From contig NZ_DAVG01000113.1 in NCBI RefSeq assembly GCF_002505485.1, forward strand, positions 1,115-54,975: a DNA stretch of 53,861 bases. Direction: 5' to 3'. Below, one piece after another: positions 1-8,158 of this stretch (position 1 is the stretch's first letter; each line of letters begins with the position of its first letter). The translations under genes and the position numbers were made by a program. The notes beneath the pieces were generated by a model that saw only the letters and a list, made by a program, of their open reading frames with translations, was not told the DNA's origin and made no database searches. The DNA comes from Methanosarcina sp. UBA5. Lineage in GTDB: Archaea > Halobacteriota > Methanosarcinia > Methanosarcinales > Methanosarcinaceae.

Positions 1-173
1 TAAAATAAGAGTTCAAATTACTAATTGTATTCAATTTTCATCGAGCTCCATAAGATTTTAGATTATTTGGATATGTTTCAAAAGTGCTATTGAGATAGTA
101 TACATGGAACGCAGAGTAAACGTAGTAATTCTATACGTTGCTCAGATGAAAACAGCATAAAAGAGAAATGTTT

Positions 174-665
174 ATGGCATTAGCAAAATCCCCATGGATT
201 ATACACGTGAACTGCAACAGTTGTAATGGCTGTGATATTGAAGTAATCGCTTGTCTTACTCCTATGTATGATGCCGAAAGGTTTGGTATTTTAAATATCG
301 GTACCCCAAAGCAAGCAGATATAATGGTGGTTACAGGCGCAGTAAATTACAAAAATGTGAATGTGCTTATAAATATCTATAATCAGATTCCAGATCCAAA
401 AGCTGTTGTAGCAGTCGGAGCATGTGCATCCACAGGTGGAATTTTCCATGGCTGCTATAATGTAATAGGAGGAGTGGATCAGGTAATTCCTGTAGATGTA
501 TATGTTCCAGGGTGTTGTCCAAGACCCGAAGACATAATTGATGGAATAATGGCAGCTCTTCCTATACTAGAAGAGAAGAAGAAAAAGAATATCAAGGGAA
601 AAGAGGTAAAATTCAAAGGGAATGAAGTGCCGGCGTCAGGTGATACTCTGGGTACACCAAGCTGA
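174..665 (+). CDS. echC: Ech-type [NiFe] hydrogenase small subunit EchC, orphan
   Basis: Small subunit of the membrane-bound Ech ferredoxin:H+ hydrogenase, or a NuoB-type homologue; it carries the proximal [4Fe-4S] cluster next to the catalytic large subunit. Seen: CNSC-NGC near the N-terminus, VGAC about 65 residues on and PGCCPRP about 30 residues later, the NuoB/EchC cluster-ligand pattern. Length (about 163 residues) suits EchC. Two nearby starts exist, ATG 168 and ATG 174; the second gives MALAKSPW and is preferred, though neither has a strong SD. In a normal ech operon (echABCDEF) this gene sits between echB and echD. Neither is here: the 167 bases upstream do not resemble an EchB end and nothing Ech-like follows. 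It is therefore an orphan, possibly a relic or a spare subunit. Family assignment is firm; function is inferred. Confidence 0.8.
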   Translation: MALAKSPWIIHVNCNSCNGCDIEVIACLTPMYDAERFGILNIGTPKQADIMVVTGAVNYKNVNVLINIYNQIPDPKAVVAVGACASTGGIFHGCYNVIGGVDQVIPVDVYVPGCCPRPEDIIDGIMAALPILEEKKKKNIKGKEVKFKGNEVPASGDTLGTPS

Positions 666-764
666 GGAAAAAGTGGTGTAACCGACCTGGCTTAGTTATA
701 TCAGACCGTCTATTTGTGTTTTATTCTTCGGTTTGGTTTTTATGGTTTCTGTATCTTTTTTATT

Positions 765-917
765 TCATCTATTATTAGTATTATTTTCTGTTTCTCTTTG
801 TTTCCTTTTCTCCCGCCTTTTTCCTAGTTCCATCCCTATAGCTACCCCAATTCCACTGCCAATTCCAATGCGTATTCCATTCACTAAATCATGAGATAAG
901 TACCCTAATATTATCAT
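765..917 (-). CDS. Small glycine-zipper protein (50 aa), hypothetical
   Basis: Short ORF from ATG 917 to TGA 765. After a short N-terminus it reads GIRIGIGSGIGVAIGMELG, a glycine-spaced apolar stretch of the glycine-zipper type, followed by a very basic tail (KRREKRKQRE) ending in NNTNNR. That layout, one apolar Gly-rich helix and a charged tail, is typical of small membrane-associated archaeal proteins. No clear SD is visible and the surroundings are AT-rich, so it may be a fortuitous frame. It lies convergent to echC. No function can be assigned. Confidence 0.4.
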   Translation of the reverse strand: MIILGYLSHDLVNGIRIGIGSGIGVAIGMELGKRREKRKQRETENNTNNR

Positions 918-1390
918 GTAATAAGGGATGTAGTAAAATATAAAAATCGGGTTTTCATTGGAGAATTTTCCATGTTTAATATATGATTACTTTGCCTTTA
1001 TAAATTTGGATATTCCTTTTAAAAGTTTACTCAAGCAAAGATAGCCAGCAAAGCCCTAAATCCTGATTAAAGCCACTAATTCTATGCCGTTATTTGCTAA
1101 AGCCGGTGCCGAATTTGAAAATGTTGTAGGAGTTTTACAAGAAGTCAAAAACTTTCCAAAACAAAAACTTTCTAAAGCTTACTTCCAACTTTCTTTGTTT
1201 TCTCTTTTCAAATATTCTATCTTTCTGCTCTGTGCATGTTCTTCACTTTTAATCGACCTGTGCACGGGCAAAGCTTTAAATCAGATGATTCAGTTTATCG
1301 CATGTTTCATTTTCGGGATTAGGTCCCGTTGGAATGTGGTCCTGCAGGCAGGGCTGAACCGTGAAACAAAAGTGAAACTTGGTGTTTAAA
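918..1390. other. Intergenic region before rpl15e
   Basis: About 470 bases without a convincing gene. The open frame 1084-1389 has mixed, low-complexity composition and no SD. The stretch presumably carries the promoter and leader of the ribosomal/exosome super-operon; several AT-rich TATA-like stretches occur around 920-1010, none decisive. Confidence 0.5.
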
Positions 1391-1981
1391 TTGGTAAAAT
1401 CTTTTTACACATACGTACGCGATGCATGGAAAAATCCTGATGAGACTTACGTGAACGAACTCCGCTGGGAGCGCATGCAGGTCTGGAGAAAGCAGGGGTC
1501 CGTGACTAGAATCGAAAGGCCCACAAGAATAGACAAAGCACGCTCCCTTGGATACAAAGCCAAGCAGGGCATTGTCGTTGCCAGAGTGAATGTACGCCGC
1601 GGAGGGCTTGGTAAAATAAGGCCCAAACGTGGAAGAAGAACCCAGAAAATGGGAACGAATAAGATCACAGGTGGAATGAGCATCCAGAGGATCGCCGAAG
1701 CCCGTGCAGACCGCAAATACCCGAACCTTGAAGTTCTGAACTCCTACTGGGTAGGGGAAGATGGAAAGCACAAGTGGTTTGAAGTCATCCTTGTAGACCC
1801 ACACCACCCTGTAATAAAGAGTGACAAGAACCTAAACTGGATCTGTGACTCGTCTGTGAGGGACAGAGCCGCAAGGGGCAAAACCAGTGTTGGTCGGAAG
1901 GGTAGAGGCATGACTACACGCGGCAAAGGTACTGAAAAGACCAGGCCGAGTATCCGTGCACATCAGAGTCGAGGCAAGTGA
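1391..1981 (+). CDS. rpl15e: Large ribosomal subunit protein L15e
   Basis: Archaeal/eukaryotic-type ribosomal protein L15e, a basic rRNA-binding protein of the 50S subunit. The sequence has the family start VKSFYTYVRDAWKNP and the conserved basic core (RVNVRRGGLGKIRPKRGRRT, then ARADRKYPNLEVLNSYWVG). The frame is open from TTG 1379 and GTG 1382, but TTG 1391 gives the family-typical MVKSF start and has GGTG at 1381-1384 as a possible SD. Length, about 196 residues, is normal. It is the first gene of the super-operon, and its TGA overlaps the GTG start of the next gene, implying translational coupling. Confidence 0.95.
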   Translation: MVKSFYTYVRDAWKNPDETYVNELRWERMQVWRKQGSVTRIERPTRIDKARSLGYKAKQGIVVARVNVRRGGLGKIRPKRGRRTQKMGTNKITGGMSIQRIAEARADRKYPNLEVLNSYWVGEDGKHKWFEVILVDPHHPVIKSDKNLNWICDSSVRDRAARGKTSVGRKGRGMTTRGKGTEKTRPSIRAHQSRGK

Positions 1982-2421
1982 TTCATCACATAATACTGCG
2001 TGTGATCGCCCACGCAACCGAAGACGTATCCAGAGTCCGTGCGGCTCTGGACTTTTTTTTATCCAGCGCCGGCGTCCGGGAAGGGAGCAAACTGATTGAA
2101 GAGCTCCAGGCTGAAGGGCACCATGGAAATCCCATTACTATCCTGAGCGTGCAGCTTAAAAGAAAGGCAGACTGTCTGAATTTTGCCAGCTTTGTCCGAG
2201 AGAGCTTTTCCGAAGAAGATGTAGCAAAGCTGAGGGAAGAAATGCCTGAGAGGCTGGATGACGACCAGGTCTTCCATCTTCGCTTTGACAAGCAAGCTGC
2301 ATACCTGCAGCAGGTGAGGCTGACTGATTCCTCGGATACGATCACTGCAAAAGTCAAGATCGAGACTTATCCGAAGAACCGGGAAAAAGCTGGAGCTATA
2401 GTGGAGGAGTTGTTTGGGTAA
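1978..2421 (+). CDS. DUF54/COG1325 RNA-binding protein, exosome-associated family
   Basis: A 147-residue member of the archaeal COG1325 (DUF54) family, described as RNA-binding and linked to the exosome by gene neighbourhood. It starts IHHIILRVIAHATEDVSRVR and ends with a KIETYPKNREKAGAIVEELF segment typical of the family, which has a two-part alpha/beta fold resembling L5/dodecin-type RNA binders. Start is GTG 1978, overlapping the rpl15e stop. Its 3' end overlaps the TTG start of rnp3 by 8 bases. Position between L15e and RNase P proteins supports a role in RNA processing; the biochemical activity is not established. Confidence 0.8.
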   Translation: MIHHIILRVIAHATEDVSRVRAALDFFLSSAGVREGSKLIEELQAEGHHGNPITILSVQLKRKADCLNFASFVRESFSEEDVAKLREEMPERLDDDQVFHLRFDKQAAYLQQVRLTDSSDTITAKVKIETYPKNREKAGAIVEELFG

Positions 2422-3133
2422 ACCTAAATTCTACGATTTTTGCGTTCATGCGGTGCCTGATGGGGAAAATATGATTGAGCAACTTGCTGCCCTTGCCTGG
2501 CATTTAGGGTACAGTGGGATTGCGCTTGCAAACCATTCTGATAAGCTTCCTCAATCACAGCTGGTATTACCCTCTACTAATGAATTTGAGTTTTTCAGGG
2601 GAATTGAGCTTGTGGAGGAAAATCCTTCGAAACTTCATGGACTTATCGGAAAATTCCGAAAGTCTGTAGATGTCCTGATAGTGCATGGAGGCTCTGAAAC
2701 CGTCAACAGGGCTGCTCTGGAAAACCCAAGAGTAGATATCCTTAACCATCCGGCTTTTGCTAAGAGCAGCGGATTAAACCAGGTGCTCGCAAAGGCCGCA
2801 GCTGAAAATGATGTTGCAATCGGCCTGACAATAAGGCCCCTCCTTCATTCAAGAGGGCCAAGACGCGTTCGTCTGTTGTCGGATTTAAGATCAAACCTTG
2901 ACCTTGCCAGAAAGTATGATGTTCCCCTTGTCCTTTCAAGTGATGCGATGTCCTGTTTTGATCTTCGCTCTCCCATGGAGACTCTTGCTCTGGCTGAAGT
3001 CTGCGGGCTTGAAGAAGATGAGGCTTTTGAAGCCATTACTGTTGTGCCTGAAAAAATAATCTCAAGGAACCGCCATGGTCCCGGCTATATCAGAGAAGGT
3101 ATTGAGGTGCTTAAGGAGGGAGATTACATTTGA
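2414..3133 (+). CDS. rnp3: RNase P protein component 3 (Rpp30)
   Basis: Protein subunit of archaeal RNase P, which removes the 5' leader of pre-tRNAs; Rpp30 pairs with Pop5 to support the RNA catalyst. Seen: N-terminal FYDFCVHAVPDGEN, then VLIVHGGSETVNRAALENP and RVDILNHPAF, the PHP/TIM-barrel-like signature of Rpp30, and EAITVVPEKIISRN near the end. At 239 residues it is full length. Start is TTG 2414, inside the end of the previous gene, with GGAGGAG-type SD at 2403-2409. The stop overlaps the TTG start of rnp2, so the two RNase P proteins are probably made in a coupled way. Confidence 0.93.
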   Translation: MGKPKFYDFCVHAVPDGENMIEQLAALAWHLGYSGIALANHSDKLPQSQLVLPSTNEFEFFRGIELVEENPSKLHGLIGKFRKSVDVLIVHGGSETVNRAALENPRVDILNHPAFAKSSGLNQVLAKAAAENDVAIGLTIRPLLHSRGPRRVRLLSDLRSNLDLARKYDVPLVLSSDAMSCFDLRSPMETLALAEVCGLEEDEAFEAITVVPEKIISRNRHGPGYIREGIEVLKEGDYI

Positions 3134-3510
3134 AACGCCTGCTTCCTTCGCTTCGTGCTAAAAAGCGCTATCTGGCCTTTGAGCTGATCTCGGAGATGCC
3201 AGTCAGCAGGAGTGATCTGGTCAAAGAGGTCATGTCCTCGGCTTCTTCCTTACTTGGAGACGTTACTGCCAGTGAATGTGATATCAAGGTTCTAGGGTTC
3301 GAAGACTCGAAAGGTATTATTCAGTGTTCTCATACGAAAGTGAAAGAAACGAGAGCATCCCTGGCAACTCTTATACGGGTCAATGGAAAAAGGGCAACTG
3401 TGCATATACTTGGAACCTCAGGTACGATTAAAAGGGCAACCGAGAAATTTCTTCAGAATACGACATTTGAACCCAAAATCAGGATAAAATCCAAAACGTC
3501 TGAAGAATAG
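3130..3510 (+). CDS. rnp2: RNase P protein component 2 (Pop5/Rpp14)
   Basis: Pop5/Rpp14-family subunit of RNase P, partner of Rpp30. The start MKRLLPSLRAKKRYLAFELI and the later RASLATLIRVNGKRATVHIL and GTIKRATEKFL stretches match the family. Length, 126 residues, is typical. Start is TTG 3130, preceded by an ideal GGAGGG SD (3116-3121) and overlapping the rnp3 stop. After its stop, a long untranslated gap separates this first half of the super-operon from psmA, so a second promoter is likely there. Confidence 0.92.
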   Translation: MKRLLPSLRAKKRYLAFELISEMPVSRSDLVKEVMSSASSLLGDVTASECDIKVLGFEDSKGIIQCSHTKVKETRASLATLIRVNGKRATVHILGTSGTIKRATEKFLQNTTFEPKIRIKSKTSEE

Positions 3511-4385
3511 CCGGGGAGGATTCAGGAAAGCTAAACTGCAGGGTTCAGGAAAGCTAAATTAAGCAGCTTTTCCGATTAATGGCTTTTGTGCCAGTGTTGA
3601 GAATCCTCAGCTTTGAGGCTATAAGAAAACTATTTAATAAACTGTCAGGATGCTGTTTGATATATACCATGATGAATGAGTATATTAATGAGTATATTAG
3701 TGTAACAAATATAATATCATTGGCAAGGCTGATTGACAAAAAAAATAGCTGGTCCGGAGGAAAATCCAGGCGATTGCAGATCTGATAGGAAGCAGATCGA
3801 AACTTGGATGAGTGAAGCGTGAGAGCAAAAATTCTTTTATAGAGGGCTCAAAATACGGTTTTAAGCATCGGAAAAGTCCGGGTTTCACAAGCATTATAAC
3901 TGAGTAAATACACTTTATTAGCGGACTTAGTTGACATTTAGAACTGGACCTTAAAAACTATTAAAAAGGCTCCTGAAGTGCGCGAATCCAGATTCTGGAA
4001 TACGTACTTTACAGGGTAGAAGTTTTGCAGGGTACAAGTGCCTTTGAATTCCCTGTAACTGGGGTATTTCCCGCAGGTTTCGTCCGAAAAAAGTCTTTCA
4101 GGATTGAAAGTTCTAAAAAGAAGGTTAAAAACTCTAATAAGGAAGAAATACGTAATAGGAAATCAAAAGTCGGTTTCCTTACCTGAATGCTGGGTCGGGG
4201 ACTTTAAGCTCCTGAATTTTCGGGATATCCTCGCAGCAGTTCATGATCACTGACCAAAGCCTTTTTGGGGAAGGCAGTGATTTAGCTGACGAGCCTGCGG
4301 ACAGAGATCCTTTATAGGAAAAAGACCGGTTTCTAGCCGGGAAGATAAAAACAATATAGAATAAAAATTAAGGGAGATACGGAAT
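3511..4385. other. Long untranslated gap between rnp2 and psmA
   Basis: About 875 bases with no convincing ORF inside an otherwise tight gene cluster. It holds a duplicated TTCAGGAAAGCTAAA (3521-3535, 3543-3557), a repeated GAGTATATTAAT-type motif near 3677, and from about 3750 on a less AT-rich stretch with several potential stems. TATA-like AT stretches occur near 3950 and 4130. Most likely the psmA promoter plus a long leader, and possibly an unrecognised non-coding RNA. Confidence 0.5.
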
Positions 4386-5135
4386 ATGCAGATGGCACCA
4401 CAGATGGGCTATGACAGGGCAATTACGGTTTTCAGCCCTGATGGAAGACTTTTTCAGGTAGAATATGCCCGCGAAGCAGTCAAGAGGGGAACAACAGCCG
4501 TGGGAATCAAGGCAGCTGATGGGGTAGTACTGCTCGTTGACAAGCGAATAACCAGCAGGCTTGTGGAGGCTCAGTCAATTGAAAAGATTTTTCAGATTGA
4601 TGACCACATAGGAGCTGCAACCTCAGGGCTTGTGGCAGATGCCCGTTCCCTTGTTGACAGAGCCCGTGTAGAAGCGCAGGTCAACAGGGTTTCTTATGAC
4701 GAACCCATAGGTGTAGAGGTCATCTCCAAGAAAATTTGCGACCACAAGCAAACTTACACCCAGTATGGTGGAGTTCGCCCATATGGGACTGCACTTTTGA
4801 TTGCAGGCGTAGATGACAACCTGCCAAGGCTCTTTGAGACTGACCCGAGCGGTGCTCTTCTGGAATACAAAGCGACAGCCATAGGAGCAGGCAGAAACGC
4901 GGTCGTTGAGGTCTTTGAAGCAGAATACAGGGAAGATATGAATATTGATGCGGCGATTCTCCTCGGCATGGACGCGCTCTACAGAGCTGCCGAAGGCAAG
5001 TTTGATGCGTCTACCCTTGAGGTGGGTGTTGTGTCGCTTCAGGATAAGAAATTCAGGAAATTAGTTCCTGAAGAAGTTGAGAATTATGTTCAGCAGATCC
5101 TTGTAAAACACAAGGAAACTGAACACAAAGAATAA
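4386..5135 (+). CDS. psmA: 20S proteasome alpha subunit
   Basis: Alpha-type subunit of the archaeal 20S proteasome, forming the gated outer heptameric rings. The N-terminal YDRAITVFSPDGRLFQVEYA is the diagnostic alpha signature (gate helix plus YDR motif); no N-terminal Thr nucleophile is expected or seen. Length, 249 residues, is normal; the C-terminus is KETEHKE-rich as in relatives. ATG 4386 has a GGGAGAT SD at 4371-4377. In archaea psmA is commonly placed beside SBDS and the exosome genes, as here, linking protein and RNA turnover. Confidence 0.97.
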   Translation: MQMAPQMGYDRAITVFSPDGRLFQVEYAREAVKRGTTAVGIKAADGVVLLVDKRITSRLVEAQSIEKIFQIDDHIGAATSGLVADARSLVDRARVEAQVNRVSYDEPIGVEVISKKICDHKQTYTQYGGVRPYGTALLIAGVDDNLPRLFETDPSGALLEYKATAIGAGRNAVVEVFEAEYREDMNIDAAILLGMDALYRAAEGKFDASTLEVGVVSLQDKKFRKLVPEEVENYVQQILVKHKETEHKE

Positions 5136-5149
5136 AATCTATATAATAT

Positions 5150-5187
5150 TTGAGAATGAGTACTCAGAGAATCTTCGGATTCTCAAA
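5150..5187 (+). promoter_or_regulatory. UUCG hairpin in psmA-SBDS spacer with an alternative stem
   Basis: Between the psmA stop and the SBDS SD lies a perfect 7-bp stem: GAGAATC (5167-5173), loop TTCG, GATTCTC (5178-5184). Upstream, TTTGAGAAT (5150-5158) can instead pair with ATTCTCAAA (5179-5187), so two mutually exclusive stems share the same 3' arm. The stem ends 11-14 bases before GGAGAAGG, the SBDS SD. It may act as an RNA processing or stability element; a regulatory switch is only inference. Confidence 0.5.
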
Positions 5188-5214
5188 ATTATATTTTGGA
5201 GAAGGTATTTGAAA

Positions 5215-5907
5215 ATGGTGTCCCTGGACGAGGCAGTGACTGCGCGGCTTAAAAGAGGCAGCAAACACTTCGAAGTCCTGGTCGAGCCCGAAGGAGCTCT
5301 GGCCTACAAGCGAGGAGAAGACGTAAGCCTTGAAGATATTCTGGCGGTTGAAACTATCTTCGAAGACGCAAACCGAGGGGACCGAGCAGCAGAGTCCGAA
5401 ATTCTCAATGCTTTTGAGACAACGGATCCCTTCAAGATTGCTGCCGTGATCCTGAAAAGCGGAGAGCTTCAGCTCACTGCTGAACAGAGAAAACGTATGC
5501 TTGAGGAAAAAAAGAAAAAAGTTATCTATACCATTTCCAGGAATGCGATAAATCCCCAGACAAAAGCACCGCATCCTCCCGCACGGATCGAAAAGGCGAT
5601 GGAAGAGGCAAAGGTGCATATAGATCCCTTGAAAAGCGTGGATCAGCTGGTCAATATCACTATGAAAGCCATTCGCCCGCTCATACCTATACGCTTTGAA
5701 GAGGTCAGTATTGCTGTGAAAATCCCTCCCGAATATGCTCCCAAAGCATACGGAGATATTTCCAAGATAGGAAGCATTACAAAAGAAGAATGGCAGCGTG
5801 ACGGCTCCTGGATTGCGGTGGTAAGAATTCCTGCAGGAGTCCAGACTGATTTATACGCTCTTATAAATCATCTTACGAAGGGAGAGGCTCAAACTAAACT
5901 TTTATAA
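5215..5907 (+). CDS. SBDS-family ribosome maturation protein
   Basis: Archaeal orthologue of SBDS/Sdo1, which with EF-2-type GTPases helps final maturation of the large ribosomal subunit. N-terminal FYSH domain: VSLDEAVTARLKRGSKHFEV; later the family-typical ISRNAINPQTKAPHPPARIE, then a C-terminal ferredoxin-like domain. About 230 residues, full length. The frame is open from TTG 5209, but ATG 5215 has correct spacing to GGAGAAGG (5198-5205) and is preferred. It is preceded by the UUCG hairpin and followed closely by rrp4, in the usual archaeal order. Confidence 0.93.
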   Translation: MVSLDEAVTARLKRGSKHFEVLVEPEGALAYKRGEDVSLEDILAVETIFEDANRGDRAAESEILNAFETTDPFKIAAVILKSGELQLTAEQRKRMLEEKKKKVIYTISRNAINPQTKAPHPPARIEKAMEEAKVHIDPLKSVDQLVNITMKAIRPLIPIRFEEVSIAVKIPPEYAPKAYGDISKIGSITKEEWQRDGSWIAVVRIPAGVQTDLYALINHLTKGEAQTKLL

Positions 5908-5918
5908 GAGGATGTTGG

Positions 5919-6701
5919 ATGGATAAAAAAATAGTGATCCCTGGTGACCTGCTATCCGAGAATTCGAAAAAAGCCGGATACGGGACTTATGTCAAGAACG
6001 ACAAGATTTATTCTTCATTTTGTGGTATTGAAAATCTCAAAGAGGATAAAGTTGGAGTGATCCCTCTTGCGGGAGCTTATATCCCTTCCGTAAATGATGT
6101 GGTGATCGGGATCGTTATTGTGGTTACGCCATCCAACTGGATAATGGACATTGCTTCTCCTTATGACGGCTTGTTCCATGTATCCGAATACCCCCGAAGA
6201 GTAGAATCCCGGGAGATGCATGAAATTATGGACGTAGGCGACTCTATAATTCTTAGAGTAAAAGACGTAGACGATTCCATGAAAGTCGAGCTTGCTCTCA
6301 GGGATTCGAACTTCCATAAACTTAAAACAGGCCAGATTGTAGAAGTTGAGCCTGTGAAAGTCCCACGTGTGATAGGACACGGTGGTTCCATGATCTCAAT
6401 GCTGAAGAAAGAAACAAACTGCAGCATTTTCGTTGGCCAGAACGGCAGAATATGGATCGATGGAAAGGACGATGATGTGGAGCTTTTAAGTAAGGCCCTC
6501 AGGAAGATCGAAGCCGAAGCCCAGCGTTCCGGATTGACAGATAGGATCTATAACTTTTTGAAGAATGAGCGGAGCAAGCAGAAAGAGCCAAAGCCCGCCA
6601 AGTTTTTTAAAAGTGGTAAGAAAGAGGCAAAGTTGCCAAAAGAAGATCATTCCGAAGAGATTTACAGGAAGATTGATGTGTTGCTGGATCCGAATAACTG
6701 A
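5919..6701 (+). CDS. rrp4: Exosome RNA-binding cap subunit Rrp4
   Basis: Cap protein of the archaeal exosome; three copies of Rrp4 (or Csl4) sit on the Rrp41-Rrp42 hexamer and feed RNA to it. Domains seen: N-terminal domain (IVIPGDLLSENSKKAGYGTY), S1 domain around residues 60-140, KH domain with a GHGG loop in PRVIGHGGSMISMLKKE, then a lysine-rich C-terminal tail. 260 residues, typical. ATG 5919 follows GAGG at 5908-5911, only 11 bases after the SBDS stop. Directly upstream of rrp41, so the complex is made from one transcript. Confidence 0.95.
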   Translation: MDKKIVIPGDLLSENSKKAGYGTYVKNDKIYSSFCGIENLKEDKVGVIPLAGAYIPSVNDVVIGIVIVVTPSNWIMDIASPYDGLFHVSEYPRRVESREMHEIMDVGDSIILRVKDVDDSMKVELALRDSNFHKLKTGQIVEVEPVKVPRVIGHGGSMISMLKKETNCSIFVGQNGRIWIDGKDDDVELLSKALRKIEAEAQRSGLTDRIYNFLKNERSKQKEPKPAKFFKSGKKEAKLPKEDHSEEIYRKIDVLLDPNN

Positions 6702-6775
6702 ATTCCGGATAGTCATGAGGGATTTTAGGGAAGCTTCTTTAAAGTAGTTGTTAGGAGTTTTTTGGAGATTAAAGT

Positions 6776-8158
6776 ATGAGTGATAAACCTGAAAAATTAA
6801 TCACTGACGATGGGCTGCGCCTTGACGGGAGGCATGCGGATGAGATCAGGCCCATGAAAATTGAGATCGGCGTACTTTCGCGAGCCGACGGTTCATGTTA
6901 TCTTGAATGGGGAAGAAATAAGATCCTCGTAGGCGTATTTGGCCCGAGAGAGGTCCACCCCCGACGTTCACAACGTGCAGATACTGCGGTTATCCGTTAC
7001 AAATATAATATGGCTTCTTTTTCCGTGGAAGACCGCGCCAGGCCAGGACCCAGCAGAAGGAGTATTGAAATTTCAAAAGTTTCCAGGGAAGCTTTTGAGC
7101 CGGTGATTATGGCAGAACTTTTCCCGAAAACCGCAATCGATATTTTCGTGGAAGTCCTTCAGGCGGATGCAGGGACAAGGACAGCAGCAATTAATGCCTC
7201 GAGCATAGCGCTTGCAGATGCAGGCATTCCGATGAAAGGCCTGGTTACTTCCTGTGCTTTTGGAAAAGTCGACGGGCAGATAGTGCTTGACCTCAACAAG
7301 GAAGAGGACAATTATGGTGAGGCCGATTTCCCTGTTGCAATGACCCAGGATGGAGAAATTACCCTGCTCCAGATGGACGGAAATCTCACTCCTGATGAAA
7401 TTCGAAAAGGCTTTGAGCTTATAAAGAAAGGCTGCAAAGAGATCCTTGAGATTCAGCAGGCAGTGCTGAGAAAGAAGTTTGAAACGCCTGTAGAAGAGCC
7501 TGAAGCCGAGGCCTCAGAAGAGGCTGAAGGGTCAGAGGCTGAAGTTGTAGAAACGGAACCTTCTCTTGAATATGCTCCTGAAGCGGCAGCCGTAGAAGAA
7601 ATTATTGAGGAAACTGAAGAGCTTTCCGAAGAAACTGTTGAAGCATGTGCTCTTAATGAAGAGGCTCCCGAGTGCGAGAAGCTTGAAGAGATTATTAAAG
7701 ATGCCGAGGCTGAAATCGTAGAAGGGGAATCTATAGAGGGAGCAATTGAAGCAGAATCAGAAGAAGAAGTTGAGAAAGAGGCTTTTGAAGAAGAAGCTGA
7801 TTTTGAAGCTGCTTTCGAGGCTTCATTTGAGGAAGTTTCTGAACCTGAGGAGATCGAAGAACCTGAGCTCGAAGAAACCGAAGAAGAAACAGAATTCGAG
7901 CCCGAGGTCGAGGAATTTGCTGAAGAGAAAATTCAGCCTGAAGAAGAAACTCAGCCTGAAGAAGAAGCCGAGATTGAAGAAGCTGCTTCAGAAGAAACTT
8001 TTGAATCCGAGTCAGAGATTGAGTCCGAAGCCGAGTCTAGGAAAGAGGCTCCTGCCGAACAGACCGTAGAAGAGCCTGAAGAAGAAAAGTGCAAAGGCCC
8101 CTGGAAGGTAGTAAAAGACCCCTCTGAATCCGGAAGCAGAGGTGAAAACGATGAGTGA
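6776..8158 (+). CDS. rrp41: Exosome catalytic subunit Rrp41 with long acidic C-terminal extension
   Basis: Catalytic RNase PH-like subunit of the exosome, degrading RNA 3'-to-5' with phosphate. The core (about residues 1-235) has GLRLDGRHADEIRP, RADTAVIRYKYNMASFS and RPGPSRRSIEISK, with D172 and D178 six residues apart like the catalytic Asp pair of Sulfolobus Rrp41. From about residue 240 to 460 there is an extra, extremely Glu-rich low-complexity tail, ending in CKGPWKVVKDPSES. Ordinary archaeal Rrp41 stops near 240-250, so this nearly doubles the protein. It reads in one open frame straight into the rrp42 overlap, so it is not an annotation artefact. ATG 6776 follows a GGAG SD. Confidence 0.95.
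   Translation: MSDKPEKLITDDGLRLDGRHADEIRPMKIEIGVLSRADGSCYLEWGRNKILVGVFGPREVHPRRSQRADTAVIRYKYNMASFSVEDRARPGPSRRSIEISKVSREAFEPVIMAELFPKTAIDIFVEVLQADAGTRTAAINASSIALADAGIPMKGLVTSCAFGKVDGQIVLDLNKEEDNYGEADFPVAMTQDGEITLLQMDGNLTPDEIRKGFELIKKGCKEILEIQQAVLRKKFETPVEEPEAEASEEAEGSEAEVVETEPSLEYAPEAAAVEEIIEETEELSEETVEACALNEEAPECEKLEEIIKDAEAEIVEGESIEGAIEAESEEEVEKEAFEEEADFEAAFEASFEEVSEPEEIEEPELEETEEETEFEPEVEEFAEEKIQPEEETQPEEEAEIEEAASEETFESESEIESEAESRKEAPAEQTVEEPEEEKCKGPWKVVKDPSESGSRGENDE

Noticed and set aside
1084..1389. 101-codon open frame before rpl15e
   Set aside because: No SD, mixed low-complexity composition, and it overlaps the L15e start; reads like chance coding of leader DNA.
3579..3785. 68-codon open frame after rnp2
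   Set aside because: AT-rich, no SD, contains the repeated GAGTATATTAAT motif; no protein-like pattern.
3750..4060. RNase P RNA gene
   Set aside because: GGAGGAAAATCC resembles the first conserved element, but the remaining conserved cores and the closing helix could not be found.
7746..8069. Second protein encoded in another frame of the Rrp41 tail
   Set aside because: The Lys/Arg-rich frame is the expected shadow of GAA/GAG-rich codons.
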